Source: Streptomyces sp. SN-593
Lineage (GTDB): Bacteria > Actinomycetota > Actinomycetes > Streptomycetales > Streptomycetaceae
Length of the DNA: 64,000 bases
Direction: 5' to 3'
Assembly: GCF_016756395.1 (NCBI RefSeq)
Contig: NZ_AP018365.1
Coordinates: 6,017,001-6,081,000, forward strand
How positions within the stretch are numbered: the stretch's first letter is position 1; each line of letters opens with the position of its first letter. Below are positions 24,506 to 33,668 of this stretch, one piece after another. Both the position numbers and the translations under genes were made by a program. The notes beneath the pieces were generated by a model. The model ran no database searches and was not told where the DNA came from. It was given only the letters and a program-made list of their open reading frames with translations.

Positions 24506-25390
24506 ATGAGCAGAGACTGGGACCGCAGGCACTGCGCCAGCAAGGGCCACATCACCTACGCGCCCGACGAGCCGGGCCTGCGCGAGCGGCTGCACGCGGA
24601 GACCGCCGTGGGCACCGTGTGGCGCTGCCTGCGCTGCGGGGACTTCGTGCTCGGCGAGCCGCACGGTTCCGGGCCGGCCGCGCAGGCGCCCCTGGTGCCG
24701 CGGGGCCGGGCGCTGCGCGACCTGTTCATCCTGCGCTTCCTCGCCGTGGAGCGGGTGCTGCGCGGACTGCTGGTGATCCTGGCCGCCTGGGCGGTGTGGA
24801 AGTTCTCCAACTCCCAGGACGCGGTGCGCCGCCTCTTCGAGGACGACCTCACCGTCTTCCGCCCGGTCGCGGACCACTTCGGCTACGACCTGGACCACTC
24901 GCCGGTCGTCGACACCATCCAGAAGACCTTCGACTACAAGAAGTCGACGCTGCACGTGGTGGCCGGCGGCCTGCTCGGCTACGCCCTGATCGAGACGGTC
25001 GAGGGCGTCGGGCTCTGGTTCGGCAAGCGCTGGGCGGAGTACCTGGCGGTGATCGCCACCGCCGCGTTCCTGCCGATCGAGGTCTACGAACTCACCGAGA
25101 AGACGAGCGGGTTCAAGATCGGCACGCTGGCGCTCAACGTCGTCGCCGTCCTCTACATCCTCATCGGCAAGCGGCTGTTCGGGCTGCGCGGCGGCCACGC
25201 GGCCTTCGAGGCGGCCCGGCGCGGGGCGTCGCTCATCGAGGTCGAGGCGGCGGCCGGCGCGGTGGACACCGCGGGCACCCCCGCCCCCGCGGGGGGAGCG
25301 CCGGGCGGCGGTGCCAGGCCGCCGCTGCCGGTCCGCCGACGCTCCTCGCCGTCCGCCCCCTCCTCGTCCTCCTCCGCCGATACCGTGTGA
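24506..25390 (+). CDS. DUF2127 family membrane protein with N-terminal zinc-ribbon-like motif
   Basis: A 294-residue membrane protein of the DUF2127 family. The N-terminal 50 residues carry RHCASKGHITY and WRCLRCGDFV, a Cys/His pattern suggesting a small metal site. Helices follow: VLRGLLVILAAWAVWKF, STLHVVAGGLLGYALIE, YLAVIATAAFLPIEVYEL and LNVVAVLYILIGKRLFG. The tail (about 60 residues) is rich in G, A, P and S. ATG 24506. Its stop lies three bases before the first of three AIM24 genes, so it heads a four-gene operon. Function is not known; the neighbours suggest an envelope-associated role. Confidence 0.88.
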   Translation: MSRDWDRRHCASKGHITYAPDEPGLRERLHAETAVGTVWRCLRCGDFVLGEPHGSGPAAQAPLVPRGRALRDLFILRFLAVERVLRGLLVILAAWAVWKFSNSQDAVRRLFEDDLTVFRPVADHFGYDLDHSPVVDTIQKTFDYKKSTLHVVAGGLLGYALIETVEGVGLWFGKRWAEYLAVIATAAFLPIEVYELTEKTSGFKIGTLALNVVAVLYILIGKRLFGLRGGHAAFEAARRGASLIEVEAAAGAVDTAGTPAPAGGAPGGGARPPLPVRRRSSPSAPSSSSSADTV

Positions 25391-25393
25391 GCC

Positions 25394-26032
25394 ATGGCGA
25401 ACTTCCGGTTGCAGGGCACCCGCGTCCTGGCCGTCGACCTGGCGGGCGACGCGGTCAAGGCGAAGAACGGCGCCATGGTCGCCTACGACGGCGAGATGAC
25501 GTTCAAGAAGATGACCGGCGGCGGCGAGGGCCTGCGCGGGCTGGTGACCCGCAGGATCACCGGTGAGTCGATGGCCGTGATGGAGGTCAGGGGCCACGGC
25601 ACCTGCTACTTCGCCGACCGCGCCACCGAGATCAACCTGGTGCGGCTGGACGGCGGGAAGCTCTTCGTCGAGGCGTCCAACCTGCTGGTCACCGAGCCGT
25701 CGCTGCGCACCGGCACCACCTTCACCGGGCTGCGCGGCGCCTCCCAGGGCAACGGCCTGTTCACCACCACCGTGGAGGGCACCGGGCAGGCCGCCATCAT
25801 GTCCGACGGCCCCGCGATCGTGCTGCGGGTCAGCGCGCAGACCCCGCTCGTGGTGGACCCGGGCGCCTATGTCGCGCACACCGGCGGCCTGCGCCAGCAG
25901 CTCCAGACGGCGGTCGGCTGGCGCACCCTGGTGGGGGAGGGCTCCGGGGAGAGCTTCCAGCTCCGCTTCGAGGGCGAGGGCCTGGTCTACGTACAGCCCA
26001 GCGAGCGTGTCACCGTCGGAGGGCAGCTCTAG
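25394..26032 (+). CDS. AIM24 family protein, copy 1
   Basis: A 212-residue AIM24/TIGR00266-type protein, a beta-rich fold built from repeated strands with many Gly turns (GHGTCYFADRATEINLVRLDGGKLFVEASNLLV, then GNGLFTTTVEGTGQAAIM). No signal peptide or membrane helix. The sequence (M)ANFRLQGTRVLAVDLAGDAVKAKNGAMVAYDGEM resembles the start of copy 2 (VFSQRGAMLAYRGRV) and copy 3 (WFLQKGKMIAYYGQI), showing they are paralogues. ATG 25394 is three bases after the DUF2127 stop. Its TAG stop shares a base with the GTG start of copy 2. Function unknown in bacteria. Confidence 0.9.
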   Translation: MANFRLQGTRVLAVDLAGDAVKAKNGAMVAYDGEMTFKKMTGGGEGLRGLVTRRITGESMAVMEVRGHGTCYFADRATEINLVRLDGGKLFVEASNLLVTEPSLRTGTTFTGLRGASQGNGLFTTTVEGTGQAAIMSDGPAIVLRVSAQTPLVVDPGAYVAHTGGLRQQLQTAVGWRTLVGEGSGESFQLRFEGEGLVYVQPSERVTVGGQL

Positions 26033-26682
26033 TGCCGTTCACCCGGATCAACTCGAAGATGGTCGAGGCGGCCGTCGTGCCCGGGCAGCGGGTGTTCAGC
26101 CAGCGCGGCGCCATGCTCGCCTACCGCGGCCGGGTCGCCTTCACGCCCAGCATCACCGGCGGGCAGGGCGGCGTGATGTCCATGATCGGCCGCCGCGTCG
26201 CGAACGAGGCGACCCCGCTGATGACCGTGGAGGGGTCCGGGTCGGCGATGTTCGGCCACGGCGGCCACCACATCCACACCGTGGACCTCACCGGCGAGAC
26301 GCTCTACGTCGAGGCCGACCGGCTGCTCGCCTTCGACGGCTCGCTCCGGCAGGGCACGATGTTCATGGGCTCGCAGGGCGGCGTGATGGGCGTGATCCGC
26401 GGCCAGGTCACCGGGCAGGGCCTGTTCACCACCACCCTGGCGGGCAAGGGCTCGGTCGCGTTCATGGCGCACGGCGGCGTCGTCGAACTGCCGATCACCG
26501 CGAGCGGCCCGGTCCACGTCGACCCCCAGGCGTACGTCGCCCACCGCGGGGACGTGCGCAACCGGCTGACCGCCGCGCTCGGTTGGCGCGAGATGGTCGG
26601 CCGCGGCTCGGGCGAGGCGTTCCAACTGGAGCTGTCCGGCAACGGGACGGTCTACGTGCAGGCGTCCGAGGAGAAACTGTGA
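26032..26682 (+). CDS. AIM24 family protein, copy 2
   Basis: A 216-residue AIM24-family paralogue. Glycine-rich beta motifs repeat through the chain: GAMLAYRGRVAFTPS, GSGSAMFGHGGHHIHTVDLTGETLYVEADRLLA, GQGLFTTTLAGKGSVAFMAHGG and FQLELSGNGTVYVQASEEKL. The His cluster GHGGHHIH is absent from copy 1 and could matter for a metal or ligand. GTG 26032 overlaps the TAG of copy 1 by one base, and its TGA overlaps the GTG of copy 3 by GTGA, so translation of all three is probably coupled and their stoichiometry may be fixed. Confidence 0.9.
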   Translation: MPFTRINSKMVEAAVVPGQRVFSQRGAMLAYRGRVAFTPSITGGQGGVMSMIGRRVANEATPLMTVEGSGSAMFGHGGHHIHTVDLTGETLYVEADRLLAFDGSLRQGTMFMGSQGGVMGVIRGQVTGQGLFTTTLAGKGSVAFMAHGGVVELPITASGPVHVDPQAYVAHRGDVRNRLTAALGWREMVGRGSGEAFQLELSGNGTVYVQASEEKL

Positions 26683-27401
26683 GCCACCCGCCCCCGCCGC
26701 CCTCCGTGCCGCCGACACCGCCGACCGGGCCGGTGGTGCACGACGCGTGGACGCTGCCGTCGAACGACAACGTCAACCCGTACGCCTTCAGCGTGGCCCT
26801 CGACGGCCAGTGGTTCCTGCAGAAGGGGAAGATGATCGCCTACTACGGGCAGATCGACTTCCAGGCGATCGGCGCCGGCCCGCTCGACCACCTCGTCGCG
26901 GAGAACTTCCACTCGCCGACGCACGCCGCCGACTGGGTCGTCGCCCAGGGCCGTGGCAGGATGCTGCTCGCCGACCGGTCCTACGACATCAACTCCTACG
27001 ACCTGGACGAGGGCAACCTCACCATCCGCTCGGGCAACCTGCTCGCCTTCCAGCCCGGCCTGTCGCTGAAGCAGTCGATCATCCCGGGCTTCCTCACCCT
27101 GATCGGCACCGGCACCTTCGTGGCCGCCTCCAACGGGGCGGTGCACTTCGTGGAGCCGCCGGTCCGGGTGGACCCGCAGGCGCTCGTCGGCTGGGCCGAC
27201 TGCCCCTCGCCCTGCCACCACTACGACCACGCGTACCTGCGCGGGGTGCTCGGCGGCGTCAGGGCGCTCACCGGCCTGGGGGGCGCGTCGGGCGAGGAGC
27301 ACCAGTACGAGTTCGTCGGTGCCGGACAGGTGCTGCTCCAGTCCACCGAGTCGGTGCTCGCCGAGCGCCCCACCGGAGCGGGCCCCGCGCCGGGCACGTA
27401 A
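26679..27401 (+). CDS. AIM24 family protein, copy 3
   Basis: A 240-residue AIM24-family paralogue and the most divergent of the three. It begins with a proline-rich segment (SHPPPPPSVPPTPPTGP), then WTLPSNDNVNPYAFSVALDGQWFLQKGKM and GRGRMLLADRSYDINSYDLDEGNLTIRSGNLLAFQP. A Cys/His-containing insert (WADCPSPCHHYDHAYLRG) is unique to this copy and might bind a metal. The tail is Ala/Pro-rich. GTG 26679 overlaps the stop of copy 2. It ends the four-gene operon. Confidence 0.88.
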   Translation: MSHPPPPPSVPPTPPTGPVVHDAWTLPSNDNVNPYAFSVALDGQWFLQKGKMIAYYGQIDFQAIGAGPLDHLVAENFHSPTHAADWVVAQGRGRMLLADRSYDINSYDLDEGNLTIRSGNLLAFQPGLSLKQSIIPGFLTLIGTGTFVAASNGAVHFVEPPVRVDPQALVGWADCPSPCHHYDHAYLRGVLGGVRALTGLGGASGEEHQYEFVGAGQVLLQSTESVLAERPTGAGPAPGT

Positions 27402-27477
27402 CCCCGCAGGCCCCCCGGTCGTTCCGCAGGGTGACCACCCGGCTACCCTGGCGAGCGTCCGGGGGTGCGACTCCCGG

Positions 27478-27483
27478 TAGCAT
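27478..27483 (+). promoter_or_regulatory. Candidate -10 box for the first MarR gene (leaderless)
   Basis: TAGCAT lies 6 nt before ATG 27490, with no ribosome-binding site between them. Expected transcription start is at the start codon. Confidence 0.45.
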
Positions 27484-27489
27484 GGCGGC

Positions 27490-27972
27490 ATGGAGACCGA
27501 GACCGCGGACGCCCCCGCCACCTGGCTCAACGAGGAAGAACAGCGCGCCTGGCGGCTTCACTTGGACGTCAGCCGCCTGCTCATGTACCAACTCGAGCGC
27601 GACCTCCAGCCGTTCGGCCTGACCAACAACGACTACGAGATCCTGGTCAACCTCTCCGAGGCCCCCGAGCGCCGGATGCGGATGAGCGACCTGGCGAAGT
27701 CCACGCTCCAGTCCAAGAGCCGGCTGTCCCACCAGATCACCCGGATGGAGAGCTCCGGCCTGGTCCGCCGGGAGGACTGCGAGTCCGACCGCCGCGGGCT
27801 GTACGCGGTCCTCACCGACCAGGGCTGGGCCACCATGAGCGAGGTCGCCCCGCGCCACGTCGCCTCCGTCCGCGCGCACTTCGTGGACCGGCTCGCGCCC
27901 GGGTCGCTCACCGCCTACCGTCAGGCGCTCCAGCCGGTGGCCGAGCACCTGCGCGCCGAGCGCGTCAGGTAG
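27490..27972 (+). CDS. MarR family transcriptional regulator (AbsC-like)
   Basis: A 160-residue MarR-family winged-helix dimer. After an acidic N-terminus (WLNEEEQRAWRLHLDVSRLLMYQLERDLQPFGLT), the DNA-binding part is YEILVNLSEAPERRMRMSDLAKSTLQSKSRLSHQITRME, with wing SSGLVRREDCESDRRGLYAVLTDQG. The conserved DxRxx-type wing motif CESDRRG is intact. By memory, sequence and gene order match AbsC (SCO5405), a zinc-responsive regulator affecting antibiotic production in S. coelicolor; orthology is likely but unproven. ATG 27490 appears leaderless. No obvious target gene is adjacent. Confidence 0.9.
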   Translation: METETADAPATWLNEEEQRAWRLHLDVSRLLMYQLERDLQPFGLTNNDYEILVNLSEAPERRMRMSDLAKSTLQSKSRLSHQITRMESSGLVRREDCESDRRGLYAVLTDQGWATMSEVAPRHVASVRAHFVDRLAPGSLTAYRQALQPVAEHLRAERVR

Positions 27973-28057
27973 CCGGACGGGGTGGTCGGCCCGGCGGGCA
28001 CCGGGCGCCGGAGGTGCCCACACGATGGACATGTGTGCCCAGTATGTGACCGGCGGG

Positions 28058-28063
28058 TAGGCT
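28058..28063 (+). promoter_or_regulatory. Candidate -10 box for the second MarR gene (leaderless)
   Basis: TAGGCT lies 7 nt before GTG 28071. CGGAGCC in between is not a good ribosome-binding site at this spacing, although GGAG is present close to the start. Confidence 0.4.
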
Positions 28064-28070
28064 CGGAGCC

Positions 28071-28580
28071 GTGCCAAAGCCGTTGAGCCTGCCCTTCGAC
28101 CCCATCGCCCGCGCCGACGAGCTGTGGACGAGGCACTGGGGCGGTGTGCCGTCGATGTCCGCCATCACCTCCATCATGCGCGCCCAGCAGATCCTGCTCG
28201 GCCAGGTCGACGCGGTGGTCAAGCCGTACGGCCTGACCTTCGCCCGGTATGAGGCGCTGGTGCTGCTCACCTTCTCCCAGGAGGGCGAGCTGCCGATGTC
28301 CAAGATCGGCGAGCGGCTGATGGTCCACCCCACCTCCGTGACCAACACCGTCGACCGGCTGGTCTCGGCGGGCCTGGTCGACAAGCGCCCGAACCCCAAC
28401 GACGGGCGCGGCACCCTCGCCTCGATCACCGCCAAGGGCCGCGAGATCGTCGAGGCGGCGACCCGCGACCTGATGGCGATGGACTTCGGCCTCGGTGTGT
28501 ACGACAAGGAGGAGTGCGGCGAGATCTTCGCCCTGCTGCGGCCGCTGCGGATAGCGGCGGGGGACTTCCAGGCCGAGTGA
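28071..28580 (+). CDS. MarR family transcriptional regulator
   Basis: A 169-residue MarR protein with a typical N-terminal helix (FDPIARADELWTRHWGG), a helical dimer interface, and the winged helix: YEALVLLTFSQEGELPMSKIGERLMVHPTSVTNTVDRLVSAGLVDKRPNPNDGRGTLASIT. The wing motif is NPNDGRG, where the common form is DxRD, so the loop differs. It is not a close copy of the MarR protein 0.5 kb upstream. GTG 28071 appears leaderless. A hairpin terminator follows directly after the stop. Confidence 0.92.
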   Translation: MPKPLSLPFDPIARADELWTRHWGGVPSMSAITSIMRAQQILLGQVDAVVKPYGLTFARYEALVLLTFSQEGELPMSKIGERLMVHPTSVTNTVDRLVSAGLVDKRPNPNDGRGTLASITAKGREIVEAATRDLMAMDFGLGVYDKEECGEIFALLRPLRIAAGDFQAE

Positions 28581-28607
28581 GGCCGCGGCGGGTGCCCGCC
28601 CGCGGCC
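28581..28607 (+). terminator. Terminator after the second MarR gene
   Basis: GGCCGCGG and CCGCGGCC flank a CGGG/CCCG inner stem with a single bulged C and a tight loop. It starts at the base following the TGA. Confidence 0.65.
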
Positions 28608-28636
28608 CCGGATGCGGTGGGAGGTTCGGGGCGGTT

Positions 28637-28642
28637 TAGTCT
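28637..28642 (+). promoter_or_regulatory. Candidate -10 box for DUF3817 gene (leaderless)
   Basis: TAGTCT lies 7 nt before ATG 28650, with no Shine-Dalgarno sequence between. The CGGTT just upstream is the only AT-richer part. Confidence 0.45.
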
Positions 28643-28649
28643 CGTACCC

Positions 28650-28994
28650 ATGAAACCCAGCGTGTTGACCCGTTACCGGGTGATGGCCTACGTGACGGGT
28701 GTGCTGCTGATCGTGCTCACCCTCAGCGTGATCGCGGAGTACGTGCTCCACCTCGACGGCGCGAGCACCGCGACCGGCATCGTGGGCTTCGCCCACGGCT
28801 GGCTCTACGTCGTGTACCTGATCTTCGCCTTCGACCTGTGCGCCAAGGCGAAGTGGCCGCTCGGCCGGATGGCCTGGGTGCTGCTGGCCGGCACCGTGCC
28901 GACCGCCGCCTTCTTCGTCGAGCGCCGGGTCACCCGCGAGCTGGCGCCGCAGGTGGTCCGCGCCGAGCAGGCCGCCGAACCGGTCGAGGTCTGA
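28650..28994 (+). CDS. DUF3817 small membrane protein (second copy)
   Basis: A 114-residue membrane protein, paralogous in pattern to the DUF3817 gene at 23836. Three helices: YRVMAYVTGVLLIVLTLSVIAEYVL, IVGFAHGWLYVVYLIFAFDLC and MAWVLLAGTVPTAAFFVERRV. KAKWPLGRMAWV matches NRARWPLGRSALY of the other copy. The central His in GFAHGW and MVHGI is also shared. Start ATG 28650 appears leaderless. Function unknown. Confidence 0.9.
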   Translation: MKPSVLTRYRVMAYVTGVLLIVLTLSVIAEYVLHLDGASTATGIVGFAHGWLYVVYLIFAFDLCAKAKWPLGRMAWVLLAGTVPTAAFFVERRVTRELAPQVVRAEQAAEPVEV

Positions 28995-28998
28995 CCGG

Positions 28999-29018
28999 CC
29001 GGCCGGAAACCCGGCCGG
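28999..29018 (+). terminator. Terminator after DUF3817 gene
   Basis: Two CCGGCCGG arms (28999-29006 and 29011-29018) with an AAAC loop make an 8-bp stem four bases after the stop. Confidence 0.65.
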
Positions 29019-29125
29019 AACCCCCGGTCGGGCGCCACCGCCGCCACCGGATTCGCCGCTCCGCCGCAGGTCGCAGCCCTCCTCGCCGGTCCCACCCGGC
29101 TGGAGGGCCGCTCCGCGTCGACATG

Positions 29126-29143
29126 TACTAGGACGTCCAAGTA
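29126..29143. promoter_or_regulatory. 18-bp near-palindrome before icmA
   Basis: TACTAGGACGTCCAAGTA is self-complementary except at the paired positions 5 and 14, with a GGACGTCC core. It lies 10 nt before ATG 29154, overlapping the region of the promoter or leader, in an AT-richer patch. This is the layout of a repressor site. The nearest regulator is the TetR gene at 31159, but nothing in sequence ties the two together. Confidence 0.6.
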
Positions 29144-29153
29144 AATTTGGAGC

Positions 29154-30854
<1,701 letters not shown>

Positions 30855-30973
30855 TCCTTCGTCACTCGATCGGACCAACACCCCCTTCCTGTAGTCGAGT
30901 TGGTCACGGGATGCTACTGGCGGCACGCCCGTGCTCTCGCACGCCCAACCGGCATCCTTCAGGAAGGAACCGT

Positions 30974-31147
30974 GTGGCCCTCGAAGCGACCGTCGGCGAC
31001 GACGGGATGATCTACATCCGTGAGACGCAGCGGCCCGACGTGGTGGCGGTGACCACGCCCGCGAAGTGGGAGGCGTTCGTCAAGGGCGTCAAGGCCGGGG
31101 AGTTCGACCACTTCGCGGCGGAGGAGGTGGAGGCGGAGGCCGGTTGA
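30974..31147 (+). CDS. DUF397-like small protein
   Basis: A 57-residue acidic protein. VGDDGMIYIRETQRPDVVAVTTPAKWEAFVKGVKAGEFDHF follows the DUF397 pattern, in which a strand pair ends with a W-x-A-F-x-x-G-V-x-x-G-E-F motif. Members are often linked to HTH regulators in Streptomyces; no XRE regulator is beside it here. GTG 30974 is chosen because AGGAAGGA (30961-30968) is 5 nt upstream. It converges with the TetR gene (11-nt gap). An inverted repeat, GACCAAC (30873-30879) and GTTGGTC (30899-30905), lies upstream. Confidence 0.8.
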   Translation: MALEATVGDDGMIYIRETQRPDVVAVTTPAKWEAFVKGVKAGEFDHFAAEEVEAEAG

Positions 31148-31158
31148 CGCCGCGCGTC

Positions 31159-31803
31159 TCAGCAGTCCGGCGCCGCGGTCAGGCCGCCCACCAGCAGCCG
31201 GGCCAGCCGGTCGGCCCACTCCGGGTCGACCGGCTCGGAGCTGACCATCACGCGGTGCACCACCGCGCCCGCCACCACGTCGAAGATCAGGTCGTCGCGG
31301 GCCGGGTCCGCGGCGCCGTCGCCGTCGGGCAGTTCGCCGCGCCGCTGGGCCCGGGCCCGGCCGAGCAGCACCAGGTGCTTCTGCCGGTCGACGATCGCCG
31401 CCCGGATGCGCTCGCGCAGCGCCGCGTCGTGGCCGGCCTCGGCGACCACCGCCATCAGCGAGGTGCGGGTCTCCGGGCGGTCGAGGACGGCGGCGAAGCG
31501 CAGCACCACGCCCTCGATGTCGGCCCGGAGGCTGCCGCGGTCGGGCAGTTCGAGGTGTTCGTCGAAGAGCGCCGCGAGCGCGTCCACCACCAGTTCGTTC
31601 TTGCCCGCCCACCGCCGGTACAGGGTGGTCTTGGCCACGCCCGCCCGGGCCGCCACGTCGCCGAGCGTCAACCCGCCGTAGCCCAGCTCCACCAGGGCCT
31701 CGCGGGTCGCGTCCAGGATGGCGCGGTCCGCCTCGGCGCTTCGGGGCCGCCCGGTGCGTCGCTGCGGGTGGGCCGGGGGAGTGGGGGGCATAGGCCGGAC
31801 CAT
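31159..31803 (-). CDS. TetR/AcrR family transcriptional regulator
   Basis: A 214-residue TetR-type repressor. The N-terminal HTH is complete: RRTGRPRSAEADRAILDATREALVELGYGGLTLGDVAARAGVAKTTLYRRWAGKNELV. The C-terminal ligand domain (DRGSLRADIEGVVLRFAAVL, then DDLIFDVVAGAVVHRVMV) resembles the TetR_C group with a C-terminal helix for dimerisation. ATG 31803 has GGAGG 12 nt upstream; ATG 31791 is an alternative four codons shorter without a ribosome-binding site. The gene's own leader contains a perfect 12-bp palindrome, which suggests autoregulation. Ligand unknown. Confidence 0.92.
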   Translation of the reverse strand: MVRPMPPTPPAHPQRRTGRPRSAEADRAILDATREALVELGYGGLTLGDVAARAGVAKTTLYRRWAGKNELVVDALAALFDEHLELPDRGSLRADIEGVVLRFAAVLDRPETRTSLMAVVAEAGHDAALRERIRAAIVDRQKHLVLLGRARAQRRGELPDGDGAADPARDDLIFDVVAGAVVHRVMVSSEPVDPEWADRLARLLVGGLTAAPDC

Positions 31804-31814
31804 ACCGGCCGGTA
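31803..31814. promoter_or_regulatory. 12-bp palindrome at the start of the TetR gene
   Basis: TACCGGCCGGTA is perfectly self-complementary and overlaps the start codon and leader of the TetR gene. A repressor bound here would block its own transcription or translation start. It is GC-rich, so chance occurrence is possible. Confidence 0.45.
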
Positions 31815-32072
31815 GCCTCCGCGGCGCGAGTGATCGTTGTCACAGCGCGCGTCCCTGCGCGGCCCGCGTCCGGCAGTTACGCTACGAGTCGTAGCGAAAG
31901 GGTGGGCGCCGCCCGCCCGCCGACGCGACGGCCACACCGTACGGACGGGGATTCCGTACCGACGACACGCCGCGGCGACGTCCTCGCCGTGACGGCCACC
32001 GCTCCGCACCCGCAATCCGGCGGGTATCGGGGTCTGTACACGCTTTGCTCCGCGACGGGGGAGGATTGCCTC

Positions 32073-33047
32073 ATGCAGCCACGGAACATGTCCATGAGCG
32101 GCGTGGTCGACCTCGCCGCGGTGAAGGCGGCCACTGAGGCCAAGGCGAAGGCCGAACAGGCCAGGGCACAGCGTCAGGAGACCGGCCCGGGCGCCGCACC
32201 CGCCTCCCCGCTCGTCATCGAGGTGACCGAGGCGACCTTCGAGAGCGATGTCCTGCAGCGCTCCGCCGAGGTCCCGGTCGTCATCAGCTTCTGGGCCGAT
32301 CAGGCCGAGCAGAGCAAGCAGCTCAACGCGGTGCTGGAGCGCCTGGCCGGCGAGTACCGGGGGCGCTTCGTCCTCGGCACCGCCGAGGTCTACGCCAACC
32401 AGATGCTCTTCCAGCAGTTCGGCGTGCAGGGCGTGCCGGCGGTCTTCGCGGTCCTGGCCGGGCAGGCGATGCCGCTCTTCCAGGGCGCCGCACCCGAGGA
32501 GCAGATCACCGAGGTGCTCGACCAGGTGATCGCGGTCGCCGAGCAGCGGTTCGGCATCGTCGGCGCCGAGGTGGACCCGGGCGAGGCCGCCGCGCAGCCC
32601 GCCGAGCCGGCGCCGCCGCGCCCCGCCACCCCGCAGGAGCTCGCGCTCTCCGCGGCCCACGAGGCGCTGGACGCGGGCGACCTGGCCGGCGCGGTCCAGG
32701 CGTACCGGAACGTGCTGTCCGACGAGCCGGCCAACACCGAGGCCAAGCTGGGCCTGGCGCAGGCCGAGTTGCTCCAGCGGGTGGAGGGCGCCGACCCGCA
32801 GCAGGTGCGCAAGGCCGCGGCCGACGCGCCCGCCGACATCGACGCCCAGCTCGCCGCCTCCGACCTCGACCTGGTCGGCGGTCACGTGGAGGACGCCTTC
32901 GGGCGGTTGGTGGACACGGTGCGCCGTACCGCCGGCGAGGACCGGGACCGGGCGCGGCTGCGGCTGTTGGAGCTGTTCGAGGTGATCGGCCCGGAGGACC
33001 CGCGGGTCGCCGCGGCGCGCACCGCGCTGGCCCGGGTGCTCTTCTGA
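32073..33047 (+). CDS. Thioredoxin-fold and TPR co-chaperone-like protein (YbbN/CnoX type)
   Basis: A 324-residue cytoplasmic protein of the YbbN (CnoX) type. Residues about 47-155 form a thioredoxin fold (VVISFWADQAEQSKQLNAVL, then GVQGVPAVFAVLAGQ with the cis-Pro). The usual CxxC is replaced: the positions hold Ala78 and Ser81, so redox activity is not expected. Residues 190 onward are TPR-like helices (LSAAHEALDAGDLAGAVQAYRNVLSDEP, LAASDLDLVGGHVEDAFGRLVDTVRR). The family binds unfolded proteins and passes them to chaperones. ATG 32073 is preceded by GGGGGAGGA. It stands alone, with a long gap downstream. Confidence 0.93.
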   Translation: MQPRNMSMSGVVDLAAVKAATEAKAKAEQARAQRQETGPGAAPASPLVIEVTEATFESDVLQRSAEVPVVISFWADQAEQSKQLNAVLERLAGEYRGRFVLGTAEVYANQMLFQQFGVQGVPAVFAVLAGQAMPLFQGAAPEEQITEVLDQVIAVAEQRFGIVGAEVDPGEAAAQPAEPAPPRPATPQELALSAAHEALDAGDLAGAVQAYRNVLSDEPANTEAKLGLAQAELLQRVEGADPQQVRKAAADAPADIDAQLAASDLDLVGGHVEDAFGRLVDTVRRTAGEDRDRARLRLLELFEVIGPEDPRVAAARTALARVLF

Positions 33048-33668
33048 CCGGCGCCGGGGGCTTCGGTTACTCAACCTTTTAGCGACACGGCGGCCGCACT
33101 TTATCAAACCGTGACAATGGGCGGCCGCTGTTACTTCCGGTAGGAAGCCCCTCCCCGTTTGCGCGCCTTCGTCCGGTGATGCCGGATTCGCGCGCGCGGA
33201 ATTCGGTCACGCAGCGTCAGAAATCGGCCTTCGGTGATCATGTTGGTGACGCTCTGCCGTTACTCGCTGGTAACGAACCCCCTTGTGCACCGGCCGCGAA
33301 TGGACCACGATCGGCCAAGCTCGGTCCCGTAGCCGTGCGTCCGGCCGCCAGCCGGTGCGACGGAGACGGGTCCCCGCCGGGCGGGGTGCGCGGTGATCGC
33401 CGTCGCCCCGGGACAGGGGGGTCTCCGTCCACGGATGGAACCGGATGGAACCGGATGGAGCCTGTCCCGCAAGGTTGCGCGAGAGCGTGGCCAGTGGTTG
33501 TCGCTCGGGGGTGATCGCCGACGTTCGGACACCGCCGTCCGTGACTCCCCCGGGAGGGGACGGCCCGCCGACCACCGGCGCTCTCCTTCCCGAGGACGTA
33601 GCACTTCTCCCATCCCGGGCCGGGCCCGAACGATCCGGCCGGAGATGTACGTCCGAGAAGGAGGAACA
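33048..33668 (+). other. 621-nt intergenic region before the DUF6230 gene
   Basis: I see no convincing gene in this stretch. It holds two NotI-type palindromes GCGGCCGC (33090-33097 and 33121-33128), an AT-rich patch around 33061-33120, a short 10-bp-period repeat (CGGATGGAAC at 33432-33441 and 33442-33451, plus a partial third), and a hairpin-like CCGTCC ... GGACGG (33535-33563) near the leader of the DUF6230 gene. It is probably a long regulatory region; no promoter can be fixed by eye. Confidence 0.4.
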
